From assembly GCF_000003815.2 (NCBI RefSeq), contig NC_049991.1, positions 9,339,765-9,400,848 on the forward strand: a stretch of 61,084 nt of DNA, in the 5' to 3' direction. The notes below the pieces were generated by a model. That model saw only the letters and a list, made by a program, of their open reading frames with translations, searched no databases and had not been told where the DNA came from. Of the stretch, positions 1 through 10,211 are shown in pieces; positions within the stretch are counted from its first letter, which is position 1, and the number at the start of each line of letters is the position of its first letter. A program made the translations under genes and the position numbers. The stretch is from Branchiostoma floridae. Lineage: Eukaryota; Chordata; Leptocardii; Amphioxiformes; Branchiostomatidae.

Positions 1-286
1 ATCTTTGCATCATATATTAATTTTGCTGCTCACAACAATAAAAGCACAGAGTGTTGACGTCTAAAACAGGGCCGGGCAAAACATTTGACCGATTGCTGAC
101 GTCACACGGACAGTCACTTGACCACAGCGATTGGGTCACTGAGCAAGACTTAGACTGTGTGAGTCAGTGTAACAAAATAGCACCTCTAAATCAATTTTTT
201 TTTTAATTTGGGGAACCTTTTTTTTCCTTTATAAAGGAATAATACACTTTAAATGTATACAGCTGATGATTTATTTTGGTTCCCAG
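1..286 (+). other. Intron or upstream flank of the receptor chimera
   Basis: No coding sequence is visible here. The stretch ends in a pyrimidine-rich tract and an AG at 285-286 that serves as the splice acceptor of the first receptor exon. Because that exon starts in phase 1, at least one more coding exon, expected to carry the signal peptide, lies before the window. Confidence 0.6.
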
Positions 287-397
287 AATTTGGTCGGTAT
301 CGGTGTGCCAACAATGTGACCTTCATAGATGCCCGGAAACGGTGCGACGGGAAAAATGACTGTGGTGACGGCAGTGATGAGGATGCAGAAACCTGTG
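287..397 (+). CDS. LDL-receptor class A module exon
   Basis: A phase 1-1 exon. It keeps the calcium-binding signature CDGKNDCGDGSDED and four cysteines that fit C2, C4, C5 and C6 of the family. C1 and C3, which are disulfide partners in normal LDLa domains, are both absent from the exon. The last base (G 397) joins CT at 862-863 to make an Ala codon before the Frizzled domain. Confidence 0.8.
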
Positions 398-2384
398 GTA
401 CACAACATGTTTTTTTAATGTTTCATTTCATTTGAAGACTGCTGGGAAAAAACATATACTAGGACTACCCAACTATGAAGAATTATTTATCAATGACCCA
501 CCCCAGGTGTTGATGGTGTTAGTAGTCATTTGCTATTATCATAACCACCGAATAAAATCACCAAGTGAGTAACGCGAAAGAGATGATATAATGGTTTTCT
601 TTCATTATCACCTTGTATGTACACTATGTACAACAGGACGTTTAGTACGACTGAGTACTTACTGAGTGATTGTTACTGAAGACTTATGTTATTCACGTCT
701 TGGTCTTCTGAATCAAAACTCAGCAGTTTGACCAAAGTTCTAGCCTGCGTTTACACAAGCTCTCGCTGGCTGGAGCGGCGGCAATTGTAAGGTCGGCCGC
801 TAGGGGCGCGATTTTAGTCAGGCTAACCAAAGTTCATGCATATTCACGAATGTTATTCTAGCTTGCCAAGATATCCCGCCATCTCTAACGATGTGTAAGG
901 ATATTGAGTACCAAAAGGTGACTCTCCCCAACCCACTCAACTACACTCACACCACGGTAGAGAAGATTCTGAACTCTGCGATATTCAGCGACCTCAGCAC
1001 CCTGGCAAACTCCGGGTGTCATCCCCGTGTCAGGGACTTCGTCTGCGCCGTTACTGTGCCGCGATGCGAGTCCAGGTATACCAGTACTTTTGTACTAAAC
1101 ATATGATTGCATATTAACAACTAAACATATTGTTACATATTGAACAGCTATTTGATATCGTCCTAGTTTTTCCTACCCTTGTTTCCTTTGGACTGAATTG
1201 TCTGAAATTCATAGTTAGGACAAAAACCCTACTCTCCAACTAGATATTTTTTGCATATCAATTCAAACTTAGGATATAAAATCTTGTTGTCAAACGAGAT
1301 CTCTCCAGTGTCACAGACGAAAGGTAGTGGATTCTACCTGAAACGTCAGACCGTTTCCAAAATCATATCCAATTGAGCAATTTCTATTTGGCATATGATT
1401 ACATGTATTTTTTTTCTCGTGGTTGTAATGGAAAATGATGCAGTTATACAAGAATACAGGAATATATTTCACATTTTAACTGGCAATCTATTATGATTTC
1501 ACTGAAAGGCTAAAGAAGTTAGCAATCTATTCTTCTAGCTTTACATGAATTAATTAATTAATTCTATTGCTCAACAATCGCACAAGGTACAATGTATGGC
1601 AACCAATAACAACTGATAGCTATATATAGACAATAGTACTACGAGGCGACATACAGAACAACAAAATGTTATCGGTAATAGTACAATTATGTATGAGTGA
1701 TCTACACTAGATGAAAAGACCTTAAGATTTATCATGATGCAGTTATTAGTGGTTTCGTCATGAGTCAGTCGATTCTCATTGATGAAGTGATTTGTCCTGA
1801 TCTTACTGATGCCTTTCTTCAGGTCCAACGTCACACAGCAGCTTCCCTGTCGGTCGTGGTGTGAAGAAGTGCAGTACTCGTGCAGCAAAGAAGCCTCCTG
1901 GTCAGCTATTCCCAGCTGTAGAATTTTCTCAGGCGACAACTGCAACAACATCATGCCTTCCAGAACTACAGAGGGTGGTAAGTGTGGCCAAGTGTCAATT
2001 TTGGAAATCTGCAAAGGCCCAAACACACACATTACGCGTGTCACGGTGGTGAATTACAAATGACCTGGAGGTCAGGGGGGTCTTAAACTATGCTTATTAG
2101 CATAAACTATACTTATTCTGGAATGTTTTGTCCTTGCAGAGCTGTGCTTTGACGGAAACGGTGCGAATTATAGAGGGGACGCGGCCAGAGGTCCTCTAAC
2201 AGGGTTGGCATGTCAGCCATGGAACGATGACCATTACTACATGGAGGTGTATCCATGGGCAAACCTTGTAGGAAACAAATGCCGTAACCCCGATGGCAAA
2301 TCCAGACCATGGTGCTATACATCTCAGGGAATGGAGTTCTGTGACATCTTTCCCTGCAACCGTAAGAAATCAAGTCACTGTTTT

Positions 2385-2449
<65 letters not shown>

Positions 2450-5400
2450 TGTGTGTGTGTGTGTGTGTGTGCATGTGTGTGTTTGTACATGCGTGTGTGT
2501 GTGTGTGTGTGTGTGTGTNNNNNNNNNNNNNNNNNNNNNNNNNNNNNNNNNNNNNNNNNNNNNNNNNNNNNNNNNNNNNNNNNNNNNNNNNNNNNNNNNN
2601 NNNNNNNNNNNNNNNNNNATCTTTGTCCTAGATTCAATAAAGGTGATTTTGAATACTGAACTATGCACCTTTGAGATGTCACTCTTTATTTGTCCGTCTT
2701 TCAGTGAGAGGATGCAAAGATCCGGGAAACCCTCGCTTCGGAACAAGGAACCCAAAGCTGAAGTTCTACTGGCCCGGGGACAGAATCACGTACAGCTGTG
2801 ACGTGGGCTTCAAATTTGCGGAGAACTCCCCACCCAGCAAGTCCCGATGTGGTGTCAAAAATGTGACCGAGGAGCCCGACTGGGAAACAGACAAAGCACA
2901 GTGTCAACGTAAGTATCTAATTCCAGCTCAAAAAAAGAACAAGAAACAGTCATGCCTTCAAATACCAGAGTTACCAATCTAGGATTGATGTGTTCAAAAA
3001 TTCGTACTTTCCCAGAACTATCGTAGAGTGGAATTTATTATCACCAAGTACAATAGGGGCATCTTCTCTGGGTAGTTTTAAAGAACGCTTGAAGATAGAT
3101 GTGCAAAAGCTAGGTGTGACGGGTCGTTCGGTGTAATATATCCAGCTGCTGCCGCGCCGCGTGCCTGCGAAGCTGGTGTGTTACGCCGAACGGCGGTTAT
3201 ACCGGCTATATAGAAAATGATACAGATACAGATACAGAACGTAAGGATCACATTTCATTGCAAATAACGATATATCTATGAAATAAGCATTCACCACACG
3301 ATGCGCATTTTAAAGATGAAATGTAATGGATGACCGATGACATGGTGGTCCCATTACTTATCCCTTTATCATAGATTTTTCAGACAATAGTGATGAAAGT
3401 CATTCACACATCTTTCAACATAATATTTTACGAGAAGGCATTCCTTATGTTTGAATGAATTAGACAACGTTTAGATTTTAGAAACTGTAGCATAGACGGC
3501 AATTTAACAAATATATTAATGAATTCGCATACCTTTTTAAGACTAGGTTAAAATCATTCTATTTTGTGTATTTGGAGTGTTAGAAAACCTGTCGAAAGTC
3601 AACATACGCTGGTGTGTCAAATATCAAGTCCATGAAAACACTTATACAACTTTGAAAAAGATTAGTTGAGTGGTCTACTTATAATTTTAATGTCAGATAT
3701 TTTCTTTAGAAACGCATGGCAGGAAAAGAAGTCAGCATCTGACTGCTCTCTGTTTGTTTTAGGCGATTACATCTGGCATCTTAAACATGATCTTATCCTG
3801 AACTCGCGTATCTACAATAAGGAAGTATCTGCGACATCAAGCTTGGAAGCGAGGGCATACGTTGTTAAAATCATCAATTTGGTAAGTGTGAAAACTATAA
3901 ATAAGCTTATAATACGTTGATATAATGATAATCTTTGGTTTCCCGATTCGACTGCGTCTTCTGCTGTGCCAAAAAAATTGATCAACGATACATGCAATTA
4001 AGATGGAATGATAAAAGCCCCCTTGTGGATTTTGTGGATGCATGCGTTCTAAGTTAAGTTTTATGACGTGGACCCTCGAGCGCTCGGACCCAGTTTGCTA
4101 CCAAAGAAAATACAATTTTACAGGAGACGATATATATAGAATACGTTATTGAAATCTCCTATGATATCAAATGGTTTGCTAAATAAAAGGCTTAAAGAAA
4201 ATAATCGCCCTTTTTGAGAAAAATCCCAACAAATCAGCCTTTTAACTTAAATAAAATTTAAAAAAGGATCTGATATGCATATTTCGTATTTTGTAATTTT
4301 GTAAGGCTTCCATCCTTCAAAGCAACAGCATCTTTGCCGTTCCTTTCAGGATGAAAAAGAGGAGCAGATAGTAACCTCCTTCAAAGCTGAATACGTAAGC
4401 TAATTCTTCCTTTCAATTCTTCCTTTCCTTTGATATATAAGGGTCTGCATGGCTATGATTTAGCCAATCATACAATAAAAATCTGAGGCAGAAATGCTAA
4501 CTGCAAGTAGCAAAGCCAATGGTTGAAGACGAAATATTCTGAACATAGCAGGTCCTCCATTTTATGTATTGATTGGCAAAATACAGTAATTTTTTTCGGA
4601 AGCACGTGGAAAGCCCTATCTTTTTCCCAGCGTTATTGTAATCTATTGGTGTGTTTGACTGCTATCTTTTGGTGAGTGTGTAATACATAACACAGCGATG
4701 TTCTTTCTGTGCTGCACAGATCTGGATAGACGAGAGACTGTCCTGGGATCCTGCGGATTATGGAGGGTTACATCATTTCCACATCCGTGACGATCTAGTC
4801 TGGAAACCAACGTTGGCACTACAGGGAAAGTAATGTGTTTATTCATTTATTCTTTAGCTTCCAATAGTGGTGGTTTATTTGTCATGTACATGAGGTGCTG
4901 CTCTGCTCAGACACAGGACCTTAATTCACTTTATTCTACAAGGGAAATCCCGAGGCAAAGCTAGATGCTCATTTTCATTTGCGTCAGAAAACAAATCGTG
5001 CTATACTGCTATGTACTTTTCTCCAAGGCACATTATCGTGACATGTCATGACATCATCTCGTTAAATGTTCGTCAACTTGTTCATTCCACAAAATCATTC
5101 GAAGGGAAATTGCTTCCTTCCAATGTCAGTTCAAGTTCAAGTGTAATTTTATGAAAAAGAAATACGTTGCAAATTGACAGAATCTATTCTACGATATGTT
5201 CGATGCATTGATGAATTGAAAAATTATATCTTTTCTATATTCTACTCTATTTTCTTTCCAGCGCGGATACAAGATACAGTGGCGGATTCCCTGCGACAGA
5301 AGTAGACATTGCTAACACCGGTGAAGTCGTCTGGCCGGTAGAGTCGCTGGCTAGAACCACGTGTGACCTGGACCCCTTCCTCTTCCCGCAGGACAACATG

Positions 5401-8198
5401 ACGTGCCCTGTGTGCTGGAAGGCTGTGGGGGAGTACACAATAGGTATGGCAGCTTGCTTGGGCATTCTCTCACCTAACCGTATCACGTTAACATATACGG
5501 TACCAGTGTCAATACCTCCTTGAGAAAATTAAGCTCATATGCCTGCCCGCCTACCTGTCTCTCTGTCTGTCTGTCTGTCTGTCTATCTGTAGGTCTGTCT
5601 GCAAGTCTTTTTGTCTGTCTGTAAGTCACCAAGATAACTGAAGAGCGACGGATTGGTTTCATGTTTGGTCTGTTTGTAGGTTGTGATAAATACGGGACAT
5701 TAGTACATGATGACCTCTTGCGGTTTTTGTTGCTACTGCTGCTGTCACATATGCACACAGAGGTGTAAACAGAGAGAGATTTTGTTTACAATACATTGAC
5801 TCGGCGAATGCGTGCATATTCACACCCACACAACAATGTCTTATTTTTGTTTCGTTTAAAAAGCACATTCAAACTTGTGTGCTCAAATCATCATACACAA
5901 TATCATACGCCGATATCAATTGTTTTATCCATTGTGAACTGCATGCCAGTCATTGTCACTTAAGGTTTACGTTTTAGCAGTTGTATAATCTAAGGCTTTG
6001 TGCTTGAACAGTATAACTCGCGTATCGATGGACGGTAACAATATTTATGTCATACCTGTGACGCGAAAACGTTCGATACGGGTGTTTCGGACCGGCTGAT
6101 AACTTTCCGTACGGCCCGGGGTCTCAGCCCTCCCGCGGGTCGGATCACCGTCCGGCCTTCGGCCGTCGGGCGATCCGACCCGCGGTCGGGCTGATACCTT
6201 GGGCGATACGGAATACATTTTGTACACCGTGTTGTATTCTATATTTACTGTCTGGTTGGGCCTTGATATACACAGAACAATATCAGACTAAGCACATGTT
6301 TTTACTGCAGATATACTTCAATCAATGCTTACACTTTGAAGCATTATCGTCATGGTGAATTATGACAAGCAAAAATTGTAATACTCAATGACTTACATCA
6401 AGTAAAGGATGGAGATAACAATGTGGATATTTTGTATAATATCATATCACCTTGTGTGTCATTTGTAGAACAGTTCACTTCCTGAACATAACATAATCGT
6501 CTGTCTTTTTTTAAAGAGTGTTCAGATCACGAGAGTCACGAAGACGAAAACTTCCTGACTTGCCATAATGACAAAGAAGCTGTTGAGGATGGGGAGTGGA
6601 GTGGCATAGCAATCCTCTCAGCCACTGACAACACGGCCTGTCTGACGATAAAACTAAAACGAGATCCTACCTACCACTTCTCTACAACCATCTCTCCCTG
6701 CTTCATCCTCATCATCCTCATGGTCATCACCTTCATCATGCCCATTGACAAAGGTGACAGGATCGGGTTCGGCGTTACTGTGCTGCTGGCTATGGTGGTG
6801 TCATTGGTGGTCATCACAGGATTCCTCCCCGTGTCAAGTACTCTACCGTTCATAGGTGAGGTGACTAGCAAAAACGCCTTGATACAGAACAGGATAGGGC
6901 AATTTCTGTGGGATATCTTATGCTTTTGTCAATAAATGAAGACTTTTATAGTACAGTTTACCAACCCAATGTGAGCGAAAAGTACGGCACAACAGAAACA
7001 AAACATTTACATGTCGCCGGCAACGGATATCGTAGATATAGGTTCAGCGTCTTCTTGCTTCGTGGTAACGGTGGACCGGTGAAAATTTATGGGTTTAGCA
7101 ATAGACGGTTTATCAGAACGTAAAAACAACAGAATACGTTCTTTAGTGCTAACTTTACTTATATATCTACTTTCTATTTCCTATTTTAATAATAATGATG
7201 TTTCTATCACAACATACATATCATAAAATGCACTTCATCCTGTACTATTTTGTTGACTTGAAAGTGTTCTGATGCCCTGTATGACAACATGCTGTTGGTC
7301 ATCACATGTTTCTTATTATATCTTCCGATACAGCTTTGCTGATCATTGTGTGCATGGCTTTGATGGCGCTCTTCATGCTGACAACTGTCTTCATCATCAT
7401 CATACACGACAAGAAGGGACCCGTTCCGAAATGGGCGCGGACACTCTTCTTGAAACACTTAGCAAGGTGCGTTTGTGTCAAAAGCAGCTATTCTATTGAT
7501 TGGTCATTCTTTACAACTACACATGTACAGGCAGCGTGCGTAGTGAGTAGTTCACTTACTCTGTTTGTCAAACTAGCTATAGATATCATAGCTCAGGAGT
7601 TGTACGATGTAATGTTTGCATGATGCTTGTTTGTATGATTGCTTGAGTAACTGCTTTTTGGCATATCTTATTACCTGGATGTCTAACCGACATCGACGTA
7701 ATGTTTGTATGATGTACCTTGTACCTTGTGTTATGGTATCCATATATCCATCTCGCAAAGCTATGCAATCTTAGACATGTTTCCTGTATACGTTATAGGG
7801 CCCTGATGATGGGGGACTTGACGAAGAAGCTGAAAAATGAGACTCAAACAGACTACACTTACAGCAATGTGGGAATGGTCAACGGAAAACACACCAAAGA
7901 CTCCTTGATGTTTGAAAAAGACTTCGTCGGTGCAGAAGGCAAGTTACCCCGTAAAGTGAAGGATGAGGTCGGTGATATCATAGGAGTTAAGCTGGATGAG
8001 CTGAATAATGTCGTTAAGATGAAACTGGAAGAAATAAAGCGCTCCATCGATGTTCTGGCAAAGGCAACTAGTGGTCATGATGATGAAGAAGTTGCAGAGT
8101 ACGTTTTGTTGGCCCATGTCCTGGACAGGATGAGCCTAGTGCTGTACATCTTCGCCATTGCCGTTGCCGTTCCCTGTACTCAGTTCATTAGTCACTAA
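287..8198 (+). CDS. Chimeric Cys-loop receptor: LDLa + Frizzled CRD + kringle + sushi + nicotinic-type channel (5' partial)
   Basis: Exons: 287-397, 862-1075, 1823-1977, 2140-2361, 2705-2908, 3763-3881, 4350-4394, 4720-4829, 5262-5443, 6517-6855, 7334-7466, 7799-8198; all have GT-AG ends and matching phases, giving 743 residues after the first split codon. The N-terminal half is four extracellular modules, each bounded by phase-1 introns. The C-terminal half is a complete pentameric ligand-gated channel: ligand-binding domain with a 13-residue Cys-loop, TM1-TM3, a cytoplasmic loop of roughly 90 residues and TM4 ending at TAA 8196-8198. Order and topology imply a plasma-membrane ion channel with a long adhesive or ligand-trapping ectodomain. 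I know Frizzled-CRD plus kringle from ROR and MuSK receptor kinases, but not joined to a channel. The ligand is unknown. Fusion by mis-assembly is unlikely, since the two halves lie only 855 bp apart with a phase-matched junction. Confidence 0.88.
862..1977 (+). CDS. Frizzled-type cysteine-rich domain, two exons (862-1075, 1823-1977)
   Basis: The spliced domain starts ACQDIPPSLTMC and holds exactly ten cysteines with Frizzled-CRD spacing, ending near GDNCNN. The internal intron is phase 2 and splits an Arg codon (AG|G). The outer boundaries are phase 1, so the domain is a symmetric, shuffle-ready unit. The family binds Wnt acyl chains or, in ROR and MuSK, related ligands; whether this copy does so cannot be told from sequence. 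Confidence 0.85.
2140..2361 (+). CDS. Kringle domain exon
   Basis: One phase 1-1 exon with six cysteines in kringle spacing, opening ELCFDGNGANYRG and carrying the hallmark CRNPDGKSRPWCYT, ending CDIFPC. Kringles are protein-binding modules of plasminogen, HGF and ROR kinases. A Frizzled-kringle order as seen here is that of ROR. Confidence 0.9.
2388..2518 (+). repeat. (TG)n microsatellite running into an assembly gap
   Basis: Almost pure TG dinucleotides with a few TACG/CATG interruptions, starting about 26 bp after the kringle donor and ending at the run of N. The gap probably reflects failure to assemble this repeat, so the intron length here is not reliable. Confidence 0.95.
2519..2618. 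other. Assembly gap (100 N)
   Basis: Exactly 100 N, a conventional placeholder size. It falls inside the kringle-sushi intron, so another small module exon could be hidden here, but none is required: phase 1 is kept across it. Confidence 0.97.
2705..2908 (+). CDS. Sushi/CCP domain exon
   Basis: A phase 1-1 exon with the four sushi cysteines (GCKDPG, YSCDVGF, SRCG, AQCQ) and the conserved Trp between C3 and C4 (PDWE). CCP domains occur in complement regulators and some cell-surface receptors. Its last base joins GC at 3763-3764 to form an Arg codon that starts the channel part. Confidence 0.85.
2990..3240 (+). mobile_element. 3' end of a non-LTR retrotransposon (LINE)
   Basis: An open segment reads NSYFPRTIVEWNLLSPS... 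up to a stop near 3136, resembling the C-terminus of many animal LINE reverse transcriptases (SYFPRTI.EWN). It is followed by a short GATACA repeat tail at about 3216-3238. The element is 5'-truncated and lies in the intron that joins the sushi exon to the ligand-binding domain. Confidence 0.7.
3763..5443 (+). CDS. Cys-loop receptor ligand-binding domain, exons 3763-3881, 4350-4394, 4720-4829, 5262-5443
   Basis: The middle two exons are 45 and 110 bp, the same lengths as exons 3 and 4 of vertebrate nicotinic receptor genes, so the intron layout of the channel half is ancestral. Visible landmarks are IWIDERLSWDPADYGG (loop D to MIR-like strand), WKPTLALQ (loop A region) and the Cys-loop CDLDPFLFPQDNMTC with 13 residues between the cysteines. 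The aromatic box is eroded: the loop A Tyr is Gln, and there is no Trp at the usual loop B position (a Trp lies three residues earlier). Confidence 0.88.
5560..5630 (+). repeat. (TCTG)n-rich low-complexity tract
   Basis: Repeated TCTG units with substitutions inside the intron after the Cys-loop exon. No function seen. Confidence 0.85.
6105..6213. repeat. GC-rich foldback (long inverted repeat)
   Basis: Two arms of about 50 bp (roughly 6105-6157 and 6161-6213) are imperfect reverse complements around a TTC loop flanked by GGCC. The arm core GGGTCGGATC pairs with GATCCGACCC. It is far richer in G+C than the surrounding intron, which suggests an inserted foldback element rather than ordinary intron sequence. 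Confidence 0.8.
6517..8198 (+). CDS. Channel transmembrane domain, exons 6517-6855, 7334-7466, 7799-8198
   Basis: The first exon carries the pre-M1 strand, TM1 (ISPCFILIILMVITFIMP) and TM2 (DRIGFGVTVLLAMVVSLV). TM2 has D at -1', R at 0', T at 6' and L at 9', and lacks the Pro-Ala insertion of anion channels, so cation selectivity is predicted. The second exon is TM3, followed by WARTLFLKHLAR, a close match to the nicotinic post-M3 segment. The last exon has a charged loop of about 90 residues, the MA-like helix and TM4 (VLDRMSLVLYIFAIAVAV). Loop C lacks the vicinal cysteines of alpha subunits. Confidence 0.88.
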
Positions 8199-8202
8199 TG
8201 AG

Positions 8203-8336
8203 TACTCACTCATTCAATCACTCACTCACTCACTCGCTCGGTCACTCACTCACTCACTCAATCACTCACTTGCTCGGTCACTCACTCACTCACTCATTCA
8301 CTCACTCACTCCTCACTCACTCTCACTCACTCACGG
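8203..8336 (+). repeat. (TCAC)n tetranucleotide repeat
   Basis: About thirty TCAC/TCAT-type units begin a few bases after the receptor stop codon, so the repeat would sit at the start of the 3'UTR. In-frame Ser-His-Leu-rich open frames here are artefacts of the repeat. Confidence 0.9.
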
Positions 8337-9192
8337 CATCACTTACCCGTAAAAGTGGACACGTTTCAAAACCAACGTTTTCTAAATGTCTCTCTATGTC
8401 ACAATGGTTAGATTAATTACAATACCAATGGTATTCATTTGTAAAGTACCTAGGTTGTGTGAACAAATCACAAGCCTTTATATATATACAATAATTCTAA
8501 TTATTAAGCCTTAACTTCATAAATATGAGTAAGTATAAAAGAAACCCGTTTAAGACTTGTACGTTGTAAGTTAAGAGATTTTCGTCTCATGACTACGTTT
8601 AGCTTTATAAAAGTGCCCTTAAAGCTGTCCGTCCAACATCCGCTGAGATATAGGTCGTTTCTTTGAGTTTGGAACTACGGAACCTGATTTCAATTAAGTG
8701 GGTTGAATATGTCAAACTACGTTATGGGGTGCCACTAAATTATCATCATATTTTGTAATACTATAGACTAGCAAAGGTCCTTTTTAGGTGATAAGGTATG
8801 TTACGACACCTTTTTCTATGTAATGTCATCTGACGACATGATATCAATTTTAGATGCTTTGTTGTGTTCTATTATGCTGTGATTTGGTTAAGTTTTGATA
8901 TGATTTATCTGGTTTTATTTCACTTGTTTCCTATTTTCAGAAATTAGAATTCATTATTGCTCAATGACAAAATAAGATTCAGAAATACATTGGGAAGTGG
9001 GGTAAATTACATATTGTTCTATCTAGTTAATTTCCATTATTTTCTTGTACAATGATAGGGGTACTCACGGCATTTTATGATAATACTCTTTGTTCTTGGA
9101 TTTTAAGTTTCAGTTTTGTTGTTACACATGTGCCTTTATTTTCTGTATGTTTGCCATGATATTCTTTCTGTAAAATTATGTTGTTTATAAAC

Positions 9193-9198
9193 AATAAA
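9193..9198 (+). promoter_or_regulatory. Polyadenylation signal AATAAA
   Basis: A canonical hexamer about 1 kb downstream of the receptor stop codon, in correct orientation. Assignment to this gene is by position only. Confidence 0.45.
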
Positions 9199-9215
9199 AA
9201 GACTGATTTATAAAA

Positions 9216-10194
9216 AAAGGTTTTGTTATGATATATGCTTGGTTGTGTTCTACTGTGCTGTGTCGTGTGGTGCTTATCATATGGTATTTTACGTTGTGTT
9301 GACAATTTTTAGCTGAGTTTTTGTTAATGGAGATTCTTATTGTAGCAAAATTAGTCTTTGTTTTCTTTTATGTCTTCTTTCTTGTGCATGGTCGCATACT
9401 CTAGATATCATGCGAGCTTAAGATTCACTTTCTTAAACCAAACAAGGCTCTTTATAAAGTTAGATTTAAGCAGGTCACCCAAGTGTATTGCTGTCATAAA
9501 TCAGACTTTTCTCATGTAAGTCATTTTATTATTTTTCCTTACTGCAAGTTTGCTTCATGTACGAGGCAGCCTATTCAAAGTCAACTTTTGTGATTCTTAC
9601 TTTTATTACTATTTACATTGTGATAAATGGCTGTTGCATAAATTGATTCCCTCTAAATACAATTACTATATTGTGCTAGACCATTAAAAGATTACCCATC
9701 TTTTTTTAAAGACACCACATTCATCTTACAAAGACCTGAACATAACTCATGTAGATTAATTATAAGCTCCTTTCCTCTAAAGACGACTACCAGTCTTATC
9801 AGACCGTCACAAATCTAAATCAGTCAGTCACCGGGTACTCGATGCTCTCTAGCGTTAAAAAAAACACGATGTGTGAACAGTGTTTAAAATACTCTTCACA
9901 TACAGCATCACTAAATAATTTCTAAGCCGACAACGTCCTGACTATACCCAGAAAAAAAAGGCCTGAGTATCAGCCTTGTTAGTTTACCGAGGCTCCATAC
10001 TCAACCTCTGTATGGGAGCCCCGGTAAACTCAGCAGGCTGATACTCGGGCTACAGAAAAACTGATTTTAAGCCTTTTCATGCATTTGATTCTCCTGCTCT
10101 CTTGCATTTATGGGTACAACCTCAGAATTGTCCTCACAGATGGAGAGGTCCGCTTGGAGAACATCTGTACAGTGATGCTCAGCCTGTCTGTTGA
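9216..10194. other. Intergenic; contains one foldback element
   Basis: No coding sequence recognised. The only clear structure is the inverted repeat at 9961-10050. The receptor (plus) and lectin (minus) genes converge on this interval. Confidence 0.6.
9961..10050. repeat. Foldback element with about 40-bp arms
   Basis: The left arm 9961-10000 (GCCTGAGTATCAGCC...) pairs with the right arm 10011-10050 (...GGCTGATACTCGGGC) with few mismatches around a loop of about 10 bp. It fits a miniature inverted-repeat element or its solo hairpin. No target duplication is clear. Confidence 0.8.
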
Positions 10195-10211
10195 CTAGCC
10201 ACGTGTACGTC
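10195..10211 (-). CDS. Short last coding exon of the lectin
   Basis: After a TTTTTACAG acceptor the phase-1 frame gives GRTRG and TAG. In another phase the exon is open for 46 codons (YTWLVNRQAEHHC... to a TAA near 10070), but no upstream exon supplies that phase. The short tail is therefore preferred. Confidence 0.5.

Larger units (their letters stand above)
8199..9215 (+). other. Probable 3'UTR of the receptor chimera
   Basis: A/T-rich noncoding sequence after the stop. An AATAAA at 9193-9198 is the first good polyadenylation signal and is followed by a T/G-rich stretch. Confidence 0.5.

Noticed and set aside
2205-2801. Long Cys-Val or Thr-His open frames across TG repeats (also near 13331-13583 and 23612-24288)
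   Set aside because: They arise from dinucleotide repeats and runs of N; no splice or homology support.
8158-8416. Ser-His-Leu repeat protein after the receptor
   Set aside because: It is a translation of the (TCAC)n repeat in the 3'UTR.
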